Assembly: GCA_021307315.1 (NCBI GenBank)
Contig: JAJSPD010000084.1
Span: 62,001 to 126,000, forward strand
Length of the DNA stretch: 64,000 bases
Source of the DNA: Bisporella sp. PMI_857
Taxonomy: Eukaryota > Ascomycota > Leotiomycetes > Helotiales > Helotiaceae
Direction of reading: 5' to 3'
Below, piece by piece: positions 10,415 to 20,522 of the stretch; position 1 is the first letter of the stretch, and every line of letters starts with the position of its first letter. The notes under the pieces are model-generated. The model worked only from the letters and a program-made list of their open reading frames with translations, made no database searches and was not told the origin of the DNA. The position numbers and the translations under genes were made by a program.

Positions 10415-10863
10415 TAACCATCCGACTGTCTACAGAACCTAATTGGAGGTTGATAATGAATAGGGAGAGCGAAATTAAGCGCGATGTCTAACATATTCTA
10501 CGGCCACGAACCAAATTCCTAACTAGTGTTGTTTTGGTATCTATATCCGAGAGGTCATGATAAGATTGAAATGTGGAGATGGGGAGCTAGCTGCACTAGC
10601 GCGCAAGTATGTGCGCCCCACCATTCTGAGCTTCCTCAACAACTACAAAAAACATTTGTCAACCTCCACCACAACTCTAGATTCACGTCGCAGATTTTGT
10701 ATCGATTCCAAAAGACCCAAATACCTCATTTCTGGAGTTTGGAGATCTGCGGAGTTGATTCGACGCCTCTGACGCGATTGACGCCAAGTCGAGTTCGAGC
10801 GAAACGACCCCGCGCGCTATAAATATTTATGCCATAATTTCATAGAGCAACCTAAGGCCAACA
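10415..10863. other. Intergenic, upstream of the kinase-like gene
   Basis: No supported gene. The short plus-strand frames at 10526-10822 show no domain. Probable promoter and leader of the kinase-like gene. Confidence 0.35.
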
Positions 10864-12250
10864 ATGGCCGTGAGTCTGTAGCGCTAAGTGCGCCACAATA
10901 ACTTAGTAATTGTTTTGATGCCGTACGCAGTTGGTCCAGGCACGAATACTCATTTCTCAAGAATCTACAGAAATCAAGAGAACCGCTGATCTTACCGCTA
11001 TGTTTGCGACTCCAAGCCCAGACTTATGGACGATTTGCTTTACGCCAAGGACATACAAAGAAGAGACTGAAAGCAAGGGAACAGAGCCTAAGAAACGGTG
11101 GTTGAATCTTGTTCTTTCTTCCCTTAACCGCAAGTGGCATATCAAACTTATCTTCCAGGGAAAACTGCAATCAGCGCAGAACAATTCCTTTGCTAAAGTC
11201 ACAAAACGTCGAAAAGATCTCGAGAACCTCTGTCTTTGTATCAATTTCGAATCTATACAGCTTCTAGATGACACGGTTACCGAGCTTCTTCTCTCGCGCG
11301 AGCAGGATACACATCGTCAGAAACTACGTCTGAAGACACTACCAGATGTAGAAAGCGAGTACGCTGTTATCAACGATCTGTGGTTCTGCATACAAGAAGA
11401 TCCATATCGAGTACGATTTCCGATATATAATGGTGGTAGCAATTGCGTCCCTATCAGAGACCTGTCCGCGATCAAGAAGATAAAAGAATTTGGCATGGGC
11501 GTGCATTTGGTACACGTTGACTCCGATGAATTCGTGTATAAGGAAATAGACAGGCCACTTTACATACCAAGGGATAGTGAGGTTTTGGAACAGGAGCTGC
11601 GAAATTTGGAACTGATGCACGCCAATGAGGGTGTTGTGCGACTTACTGCTGTTGTCGTGTCCGACAATCCATACCGAACTACAGCGGCCCCAGAGAACGA
11701 CCATCCAACTAGTCTGCAAGGGATCCTTCTCGAGTATCATTCAAACGGCATATTGCAAAACGCATTGGAGTCACCGAAACCTAACTATCCCTGGCATCGT
11801 TGGGCTTTACAAATCACTCGTGCACTTGATGCCCTTCATCAGAATGGCATAACGCATATGGATTTAAAGCCAAGGAATATCGTCCTCAGCAAGAACGAAG
11901 ATGCTATACTGATTGATCTGAGTGGGATTGGAGGCACGACTCGAAAGTGGCTATCGCCAGAGATGATATCTTTATCGGAACCTCTTTCTCAAGATATTGA
12001 AGCACGAAAACAGAATGATATTTGGACACTAGGGCTCATTCTCTCTGCAATGGCTCATGCTACGTGTAACGAGATGGAGCGCAAGGTGCTGAGCAAAGTT
12101 TCGCTCCTCGCTGCTACAGAGGTCCTTCCTCGTATTTCACTTCAAAGTGCAATTTCTCTTCTTTCATCATCATTATCCGCTTCGGACGACTCAGAACTGG
12201 CTCCAGTCAACGCTATCAGGATCAAAACCACCATCGGAGCGGCCACCTAG
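10864..12250 (+). CDS. Fungal atypical protein-kinase-like protein
   Basis: The main exon, 10931-12250, begins in frame with TTG, so a start must lie upstream. ATG-GCC at 10864-10869 followed by gtgagt and ending in cgcag at 10930 gives a two-codon first exon and 441 residues. The kinase lobe occupies about residues 190-390. It shows VYKEI (candidate beta-3 lysine), the catalytic loop HMDLKPRNIVL, DLSG where canonical kinases have DFG, WLSPEM in place of APE, and NDIWTLGLIL. A clear glycine-rich loop is not seen. The N-terminal 180 residues are not recognised. Such kinases are common in Pezizomycotina; the substrate is unknown. Activity is plausible because K, D, N and D are present. Confidence 0.75.
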
Positions 12251-12832
12251 ATAATATCAGTAGGCCTCGAAAAATATTCCAAGGACAACTGTCAAACAGA
12301 ACTCACCTGGACCGTCTCGTTTACCTCCAGCTTTTTTATCGCATCCATCCAGATAACACAAACCTCCTGTAGTACTTGCATCTTCTGAACTGCTATTAAG
12401 ACTACACGGCGTCTTAATTTTCTTGGCGTCATCGCATGGTGCCCACAGCGTCGCAGTGTAATGTCCGCAACTGCTGACGCGGCATTTGAACTTGCACATC
12501 GTCTGTCAGCCGGCGCTATTGACGATATTTTGACTTGTAAGGTGACCAAGATAATGCTGTGGAAGTGAATCTTTTGTTCACGACCCAATCTGCTTTTATC
12601 GCGACTGCTTCAATCTTGGAGAGATCGAAGCACATAGTGCCTTGCAACGTGTCACCTATCCGAAGGCTCCGGATAAGTTCTTCAATAACACCCGAGCATG
12701 ATCTATCAGAAAACGCTTCCCGTCGGCTTACAATCATCCACGACCTGCAGGATGTTCTTAGATTGTACCAGCTTGCGAACAACACTGGACATGAAGATCG
12801 TTGTCGGGGAGTGCCAGGGACGGTTCGAGCAG
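12251..12832. other. Unassigned stretch between kinase gene and hAT element
   Basis: Overlapping open frames on the minus strand (12292-12588 and 12516-12917) may be pieces of a small gene, but the second runs into the hAT terminus and no domain is seen. Left unassigned. Confidence 0.25.
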
Positions 12833-13033
12833 CAGTGTAGCCAGTAGTGCCGTAATTACTGCAGTAATTTGATGCCTTATTACCACTGCAGTACAGATTC
12901 CTCCCACAAATACGCACTGAATAGTACTGCAGTAATATACCTCCTTTGTCATACGCACGGCGTAATACGGCATACTAGAGTATAATTACACGTGACACAT
13001 ATATCCTTTTGCTCTTCCTCTACCTTCCAACTC

Positions 13034-15224
13034 CTATTCACCTATTTCTTCCTCTGATTCAAAGGCTTTTACCTTATGCCAGGACCTTAAACACTCTAAG
13101 GCTTCAATCACCTTTACTGAAAGCTTATTGCGGCGATCTGTCACTGTAATTTTGCAAGACGAGAAAAGACGTTCTGGCTCCGCACTCATTGCAGGAATAG
13201 AAAGCAAGTTTAGAGCCATCTTGCTCAAATTAGGGTATATGGCCTGCTGCTCAGGTGCCAGCCACCAGTCCCTCACATCCTCAAAGTCGTGATGTGGCAG
13301 TGAACTGCAATATCGAGTATATTCGTCCTGGGATGGAGTCGTCGGCACCTTTGCTTTTAAGGAGTTCTTCCACTGAGTAAACTTATTTGGCGTTGCGTAT
13401 GTGGGAGCAAGAACTCGGCCAGTAGCAGCAGCAGTAGCTTCGCCTGGGAGTCTCTCATGGCCTGTAGGCATATACTTCTCTCTCCATAGGCCCTCCAGCG
13501 CGGTCTTAGCTGGGCCTCACCACTCACACATCCAGTGCTCCTCAATATATTGCCACTTATAGGCCGGATGAAGGACAAGTGCGCCTACGTATGCCGGTGT
13601 CTCACTAGAAAGAGCATAGTATTTATCTAGCTTTGCCCAGCCAGAGTTAATACAAGTACTCATGACTGGGTCGTTCATATATTGAGCTTTGCCCTCCTCA
13701 TATTGTTGAAGGATGAAATCTTAAGCAGGGAGTACCTCGTCAAGGGTATTATGGTTTGATTCTAGAGCCTTGGTCGTATGTGCGAGGTTGGTAAGAAAAC
13801 CTTTAACCTATAAGTTAAGGATTAATGATTGGTATCAAGATTAGGGGGGAAATAGGGAAATAGAACACCTTACCTTGCTCAAAAGGGCCCAGTCCTCAGG
13901 CAATAGTCGATCCAGATTTAGCTCCTTCTCGGGGTATTGCGCAAAGAACCGGTCTACAGCCTTTTGTAGGGGAATAGCCTCGCTAAGCATCTTGTCCCAA
14001 GAGTTCCACCGGGTGCCATTATCTCGAGCAATATTTCTGCCTCTTGAGATGGCTCTCCATTGTTGTTTTCGTTGTGCGGTACGTCCAATGTGAGTAACAA
14101 AGTTATGAAGCTTGCCAACTGGTCCGAGCCTCCTCCACTGGTCCATTTCATCCTGAGTTGTTTCAAGAGCTTCGGCTTGGTTAACAAATAGAAAAGACTG
14201 TGCCGATAGGTTGATAATATGGCCGATACATCGGATTCGATGGTGCTTTGCGTTATAATCAATATTCCAGGAGTCATATGCGCCTAGATGAAATTAGGAC
14301 AAATATCAAGGTAATCGGGTATTACTCACGATCCTCAAATTCTCGCATCATGGTATCATTATTTGTCGCATTGTCCATCTGTACGTATCCTAACTTACTA
14401 CTAATTCCCCAGTCCGCTACCACCTCTTGTAGATATTTAGCAAGGTTCTCTCCGGAGTGCTCCCCCTCCATCTCAACAAGTGCTAGGGTAGCACTCTCAA
14501 GTTGGCCATCCTGAGCGATATAATGGCTAACAAGTCCCAGGATTGGTAAGCCATTTGGTGATGTCCAGAGGTCACAGCTAATGTGGATATCGGTCAGAGC
14601 ACTATGCAGCCTCGACTTCATCTGTTCCTTCATAGAGCTAAACTGGCGCAGAACCCATTGAGTGATTGTGGTATGAGAAGTAGGAAGCCAGGTATCAATA
14701 TCATCGTTGATATAGTTGAGGAGGTCCTGAAACTCAGGGCATTCGACCAGACGAAGTGGGAGGTGGCAGGCGGTAAGGAACTTAATATATAAGACCTCAT
14801 GGTGGTTGCCATCAAGTGAGTTGCCATCACTATTAGTCGTATTAAGCTTTCGGCGCTTAAACGACTGATCCTGAGAGAGCTCAAAAGCATGCTCAATTGA
14901 CTGCTGCCGCTTTGCCGAAATATTCTCCCGAGAAGACTTCTCAGACTTGGTATGCTTCTCAAAGAGGTGCCTCTGAATCACTCGAGTACCACCGTTTGTA
15001 CTATAAGCTTTCGAGCAATATTTACAACGCCACTCTTCTTTTCCCTTATAAAAATATCGGTATTCCGGATCAGGATCTGGCATATGCTTATAAACCCAGC
15101 TAGTTCGAAGCCTTTTATATCCTGAGGAATAGCTAGTTAAACTAGGTGGAGAGGAAGGAGGTGGAGAGGAAGAAATATCAAGATATTCAAGGTCAGATGA
15201 TGATATCATTGAGGCTTGAGACAT
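13034..15224 (-). pseudogene. hAT transposase with BED finger and dimerisation domain, two stops
   Basis: Exons 15224-14330, 14283-13874 and 13807-13034 (introns 46 and 66 bp) give 2079 bp that stay in phase. Order of parts: Ser/Pro leader, BED zinc finger at about residues 55-95 (WRCKYC, then HLFEKH), RNase-H-like catalytic core starting at ISCDLWTSPNG, the HRIRCIGHIINLSAQ segment restored by the first splice, and the C-terminal hAT dimerisation domain (SAEPERLFSSCKITVTDRRN). Stops interrupt exon 3: TAA at 13723-13721 and TGA at 13519-13517. Both can arise by one C-to-T or G-to-A change. The enzyme is therefore dead although the layout is complete. Confidence 0.85.
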
Positions 15225-15980
15225 CTGGATTTGGTTATAGGTTGGTTGGTAGGTAGGTGGGGAACAAATTGATGATTAATATTTTGATGAAAAAGAATGA
15301 AGAAATAAGGTAAGAGAACGATAAGAAATCAAGGTTTATATAGACCAAACTCCACTGCGCAGGGATTCTGGTGATTTCGAATCACTAGAATTAGCGTATT
15401 TTTTTTTGATCAAAACATTGACTTCAAAGCCTTCGGAAAACATAAAGATATACTCTAAATTACTTCATGTTGAGATATTACGCGTATTAGAGCGAAGGCT
15501 TTCGAATGACATCACTCCGATGTACGTTGGTTAAGTTTTGGTGATATAGAATTTAAGTGAAGTTGGGTTATTAAAGTCATATATGCCAAATACTTGGGAA
15601 TAGCTTCAAAAATTAGAAAATTAAACTATTGAATAATAATGTTACTCAACCTCAGCCGAATTAAGCCTACATAGGCCCAATTGACAGAGTGTATATTAGT
15701 GAATCTATATATATAAGAGTCTCGCAATTTAGTTAAGAATTGAAGACGTAGTTGGGCTTTGGATATTTGAAGCAAAGTTCGGGTGGAAATATCCGAATTT
15801 GGCACGATAACTTCAAACTTAAATTCTACGCCAACCATACATTCAAAAATTATGAATTGAGTACCGTTCGAAAGATGTGAGCCAGTAAATTAACATATAT
15901 CTAGTATTATAATTATAGCGTTGGTACTATGAGAGTCATTCTCAGTCTAATAATCAAGCGTATTGTTGTGGTAGCAGATA

Positions 15981-17369
15981 CTATCCTCCCCCCTAAATAA
16001 TCTTGCAATCAAGGATATGAACAAGGATCCATACAAGGATATTTGCAAGCCTTCGTACAAGGGTATTTCAAGGATTGTAAGCCAATAGGATCTAGTATTT
16101 AGTAGGACCTCCTTCGGCATCTATGACAGCCTAACAACGCCTCCACCAACTATCTACAAGACCTTCAATATAGTCCTCTGGTACAGCTTCCCACGCACTT
16201 GATATAATAGATCGTAGTTGTTCAAATGGGATCTTATTAACTTTGTAGTACGCAACTTCCCAATAATGCCACTGTATCCAATTTTTCATCCAATTCTACA
16301 CATGTTTTATCAAGTTCAAATCAGGAGACCAAGGAAGCTATGACAAAACTTTTATCCCTCTCCTGATTAAAGCCAATTGTGTATATGCAGAACGATGAGC
16401 TGGAGCGTTGTTATGCTGGAAAGTAAGCTCTGGATAATCGTGAAGCAAAGTTTGAATTCCTGGCAGTATATATTGATCGTAGCGTTCTGAATTAACAGTC
16501 TTCCACTCTTTTTCCCAGAATACAGCAGGCCCTTTTTTCCCTTGATATATTGTGCCATGAAACATCCAAGCTGGAGCTTTGCTGTATTTGTGTTGCAGAT
16601 TTGTTGCGTTATATCGATCAGAGCCGTCTTTCTGTACAGTAACGAATGAAGTTGTATGTGCTTCTCCCATAGCCCATACTTCATCCGAAAACACAATATT
16701 CATGACATCTTCTTTTGTCATACGAAGCCCTTTCTCTGCAAATTGAAGTCGAAGATCCCACACGTCTGGATTATCTGAAAAGCCCTTCTGTTTTGATGTG
16801 CGTCGACAATAGCCCAGCTTACGAAGAGCTGTAGAAATAGCTTGATACTTTGCGTTTTCTAAGCCAGGTATTCGACTGCAAACTCGAGGAAGGTTTTTCC
16901 AAGCAATGCGTTTGTGAGAAGGCGACCTTTCTATCCATTCCTGCAGTCGATTTCGTTCTGGAGTTTTAAGAAGGCTTTTACGGCCACAATCTGATTTGCG
17001 AGGCGTAAGAGGGTGAAGCTTTGCGTACGATATTTGACCTCGAGTAACGTTCAATTCTTGTTGTATTTCGGCATAAGGAACTCGAAATCGAAGAGCCGTT
17101 TGGATTTGAAGCCTTGTATCTCTAGTAGTAGGAGTATTGTAAATACGTTGAGAATCCATTGTTGATTAGTTGTACAATACAGTACAAAATAGGTGCGTAA
17201 ACAAAATCGTACAAAAATTGTAAGCAAATCTTTGAAAAATTACTCACCTGCCGCCTAGATCCTATTGGCTTACAATCCTTGAAATACCCTTGTACGAAGG
17301 CTTGCAAATATCCTTGTATGGATCCTTGTTCATATCCTTGATTGCAAGATTATTTAGGGGGGAGGATAG
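15981..17369 (-). mobile_element. Tc1/mariner-type transposon with perfect 115-bp inverted repeats
   Basis: The terminal repeats at 15981-16095 and 17255-17369 are identical over 115 bp when one is reverse-complemented. Both begin ctatcctcccccctaaataa and contain four AAGGAT words each. TA flanks each side (15979-15980 and 17370-17371). The single transposase gene is damaged. It lies inside the hAT element and is therefore younger than that insertion. Confidence 0.95.
16085..17159 (-). pseudogene. Tc1/mariner-type transposase, catalytically dead
   Basis: From the ATG at 17159 the frame encodes a paired HTH region (about residues 15-110) and a DDE core. The first aspartate is present in IVFSDEVWAMG. 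The second motif reads HNNAPAHRS where HDNAPAHRS is usual, so D is N. After a TAG at 16340-16338 the frame continues with SPDLNLIKHV where SPDLNPIEHVW is usual, so the third acid E is K. A further TAG at 16298-16296 follows where a tryptophan is expected. The tail resembles the usual GGPTKY ending near 16095. All these changes fit C-to-T / G-to-A transitions. Mobilisation would have needed an enzyme from elsewhere. Confidence 0.88.
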
Positions 17370-17682
17370 TAATACCATAAGCGAAAGCTTAATTTCAGCC
17401 TCATTTGGTGGTACAGTATTACGCCGTATTCTGTCTAAGCAGTGCGTATTCTTAAAACTGTACCATTACGGCCTGCCGTACCGTATTATACCGTACCGTA
17501 CCGTAATTTACGCCGTGGTATTTTTACGGCCACACTACTGGCTACACTGGCCTAGCCCGATCCCGGGGCTGTGGCGTTAGGAGGGATAGGTTCCAACTAG
17601 AGCTCTTAGCAATCCTGGCTTGGTGTATTGGATAGTAGAGACTTGGAAGTTAAATATATAACGCTCTACAGAACATGAATTA

Positions 17683-18867
17683 CTATGCAAGCACCCCTAT
17701 CATAGCGCTAAAGTCCTTACACCTCTCCTCCCTAGCTCCGGCCTTAGCAGTCTGGTCTGCCTCTGTATTCCAAGCTCGCGGGATCTTCCAAAAGCAGACT
17801 TCCATTCCACTTTCTTGATAGCCAATTACCTCACCAAGCAGTTCTTCCCACAGGTCCCGGTTCTTGACTGCCGTCCGGCCACTCGTAACCCAGCCATTCC
17901 GCCCCCAGGTCTGCACCCACTCTGTAGCTCCTTTGGTCACGTATTCCGAGTCCGTAGCAATCACTAATCTCGTCCAGCCCTCACCAAACCATGCTCGGAA
18001 TTGGAGGACCGCGATCACTGCCCGAAGCTCGGCCCGGTTGCTTGTCTGAGGGTGAGACTCGCCGGAAGGGCCACAGTCCTCGAGTCGGCCTGAGACTCTT
18101 CCTATCTCCGGCGCATTGGGCTCTGGTTCGCGAAAGACAAATCCCCAACCTGCTGCCGGGTTGGGCTGGCCGTTGTTTAGACACGCGCCGTCGGTGTAGA
18201 TGAGAAAGGTGCCGGCGTCGGATCGGTGGGTGAAGCGGGGAAACTGACGATCCCGCTGCCGTCGTAGTAGGAAGAGCTGCTGTGGTGTAGTCGTGGGGCT
18301 TGGAGGAGTGAAGGGATGAATGTTAGGGACAATCAACGTGCCATCGTCTCTATATTGGAGCTGGGCGCGGGTTATAGACTCTCTTTGGGTGCCTAATCCT
18401 TCACTATCATCGTTTCCCACGGCTGCGAGTCTGGTTGCCTCGATCTTGCCATCCTTCCGGTCAGGTATAATAGCCTCCTCAAGTATAACCATAAAAGCAA
18501 CCTTCCCTGGCGTTTCAATCGGATCGATATGGAAGCCTGCGTCTGTCCAGCTCGGCTTATCAAATGCACAGCGGTTGATATCTGCCTTTAGGTTCTTCCC
18601 TCTTAGCATTTCAAGCACTGCCCGAACATGTGCAACATGCTCCTCTTGAACACGGTCAAACACAAGAATATCATTATAGTGCCCGAGGAGAAAGGTGTTT
18701 TTAAGGTGAGACGACCCCGCTAATGCCCTGGTAACAACTTCTGGATCGGCGAGAACATTGATGCGAGTAAAGAGGGTTGCTGTCTGGAGGTTCTTCGCTG
18801 CGGCCTGTGGTGTAGGGTAAAAGAGAGAGACCGGTGAGGGGACTTGACTAGCGCCCTGGCTTGCCAT
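17683..18867 (-). CDS. RNase H-domain protein with RT-like N-terminal segment
   Basis: Single exon, 394 residues. The C-terminal half is a cellular-type RNase HI: D226 (IYTDGACLNN), E280 (TSNRAELRAV), D306 (IATDSEYV) and D371 (NTEADQTAK) form the complete metal-binding set, so degradation of RNA in RNA-DNA hybrids is plausible. Residues 60-104 look like the palm of a Ty3/Gypsy reverse transcriptase: NDILVF, then EEHVAHVRAVLEMLR, then LKADINRCAF. The YxDD box is HYND, with the first aspartate replaced. The segment between is low-complexity. The gene sits 130 bp outside the hAT terminus. It could be a host gene derived from a retroelement or a surviving element fragment; the open frame and intact catalytic set favour a maintained gene. 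Confidence 0.75.
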   Translation of the reverse strand: MASQGASQVPSPVSLFYPTPQAAAKNLQTATLFTRINVLADPEVVTRALAGSSHLKNTFLLGHYNDILVFDRVQEEHVAHVRAVLEMLRGKNLKADINRCAFDKPSWTDAGFHIDPIETPGKVAFMVILEEAIIPDRKDGKIEATRLAAVGNDDSEGLGTQRESITRAQLQYRDDGTLIVPNIHPFTPPSPTTTPQQLFLLRRQRDRQFPRFTHRSDAGTFLIYTDGACLNNGQPNPAAGWGFVFREPEPNAPEIGRVSGRLEDCGPSGESHPQTSNRAELRAVIAVLQFRAWFGEGWTRLVIATDSEYVTKGATEWVQTWGRNGWVTSGRTAVKNRDLWEELLGEVIGYQESGMEVCFWKIPRAWNTEADQTAKAGAREERCKDFSAMIGVLA

Positions 18868-20522
18868 TCTCTGTACAAGTATAGTATTAGCTTACGCTTT
18901 CACCTAGCCCCCTGGCCGGGTTGCCGCCAGCCTCGTGACGCTGATGCTCTGGTTCTCGTAGCTTGAGGTGTTGCGGCATTCCCCTGGGAGGAAGTTGATA
19001 GGATGGCGCTGTGGGTGTCGGAGATGATGAAAAGTGGCACGACCTTAGAGATTAGCTTACATAATAAGCGCCAAGGAACTAGGGTCTTGCTACACCTACG
19101 AAGTACATACCTCGTCAGCTTTTTACGTCCGTGCGTGACGCCGAAAGTACTTTGCAAGCCCTCAACAAACTAGAGAATATATAAGTTACTGAGCTTTAAT
19201 AATCGCTCGTACTAAATAAAATAGTACTGGGCGTATTCCAATATTTATAATGCCAAAATTCTATGCAAAGTACCAACAAATTCTTAAAAGTGCCATTGCC
19301 AAGCCTAAGTGTGCACCGACGGAAAAAGCTAGAATATTGGGGCATGTAAGAAGTATGATTGAAGCTTCTACATTCAACGACGAGGATTCGATGCTTAGAG
19401 CTGCTGGATTGGCCTGATTTTGGGTGGCAGATGCAGTCGATGACATATTAATCAATTGCGAGTATGTACCGATAACGGCTAGCGACAGTAAGGTGGCGAC
19501 GGCAAGGTAGCGACGACGTGGTCAAATGCTCGGAGCAGCTACGGTACGAAATTTTACAGCCAATCCCTTACCACAACTTTGTACCTTGACTGCCCCCTAC
19601 ACCGCTTGCCTATTACCAAAATAGCTACAGGGGGGAGGACGTATAGTAAGGGGCCGTGTATCACTTCCACAAGCAAGAAGGGGATATCGGAAATAAAATT
19701 AAGGTTAGTGCACGGATAATTTTCGTGTATTCTATCATAATACGGCGCGTCCTAGACGCGACCGAATTGAAGCTCGGACGATTTCCGCGTATTGTGTCAT
19801 AATCCAGACCAAGCGTGAAGGTCTTTAGGAAAATATAAATATAAATCTTCAAATGCCAAGAAATATTGCAATATTATCGCGATACCGGCAATATTACCAA
19901 TACCGATATCTTATCGGTTCTTATCGGATAAGATTTTATTGGTGCCAGCACTGCTCCCAAATTATGGTTGGTGCACGGACAAATTTGAGGGCTTCTGACA
20001 GAGCGCGACGCGCTCGTCCTAACCTAATTCAACCTGAGCACAGATGCATCTAACTCGATTGCGTAGAAGCTCGGATTTTCACGTTTTCTTCGAGTTGGGT
20101 CATGCTCGCGCCTGCACTCTTGCAACACGTCTTTTATTATTGACGTCGAAAATCTTTAATATTGCAATCAACGTCGGCGATACCGTCTTTTCATCAAGGT
20201 CACATCTCTACCATCGGGACGCGATACCGACGTGATTCTCGAGCGTTGCTTTCTCAAGAACCTTTTTGGCCTTGACGACATTCGCATCTACGCCGTAACC
20301 TCTTTGTACTCCCGGCAGAATCAGTTGAGCCTTGATTATTCCTTTTGTGTCGCCCACGGCGCATATAACGACGGGCTTCCGTACCCGGCCTAACATAACC
20401 CACATATTTCGTTCAGAATGGGCGAGGGGTTGCATGGGAGGGCCTTGATGCAATCTGGTTCTCTGCAAATATACTCTGTAACACTCCCACCTGTCAAATT
20501 GCACTCCCGCTAACCAAATCAG
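18868..20522. other. Intergenic, largely unrecognised
   Basis: About 1.65 kb. The small minus-strand frames at 19261-19455 and 20208-20504 have no recognised domain. The sequence around 19680-20000 is AT-rich with tandem-like gata/tatt words. The last part (20511-20522, taaccaaatcag) looks like a branch point and 3' splice site for the next gene, so an unseen first exon of that gene may lie here. Confidence 0.35.

Larger units (their letters stand above)
12833..17549 (-). mobile_element. hAT transposon, inactivated, carrying a nested Tc1/mariner element
   Basis: The ends are a perfect 17-bp inverted repeat, cagtgtagccagtagtg at 12833-12849 and its complement at 17533-17549. Subterminal regions are rich in gcagtaat and taccgta words. 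Within lies a three-exon hAT transposase gene (15224-13034) with two in-frame stops. A 1389-bp Tc1-type element (15981-17369) is inserted between the gene start and the right end; without it the hAT is about 3.3 kb. The 8 bp flanking each side (tcgagcag and gcctagcc) do not match, so the target duplication is lost or has diverged. Confidence 0.85.

Noticed and set aside
10526..10822. Plus-strand 98-codon frame upstream of the kinase gene
   Set aside because: No family motif, overlaps another frame, and lies where the promoter is expected.
12292..12917. Overlapping minus-strand frames that might form a small gene
   Set aside because: The frame runs into the hAT terminus, no domain was seen and no convincing splice joins them; left as unassigned.
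18320..18649. 109-codon plus-strand frame with hydrophobic stretches
   Set aside because: Antisense to the RNase H gene, which has full catalytic motifs.
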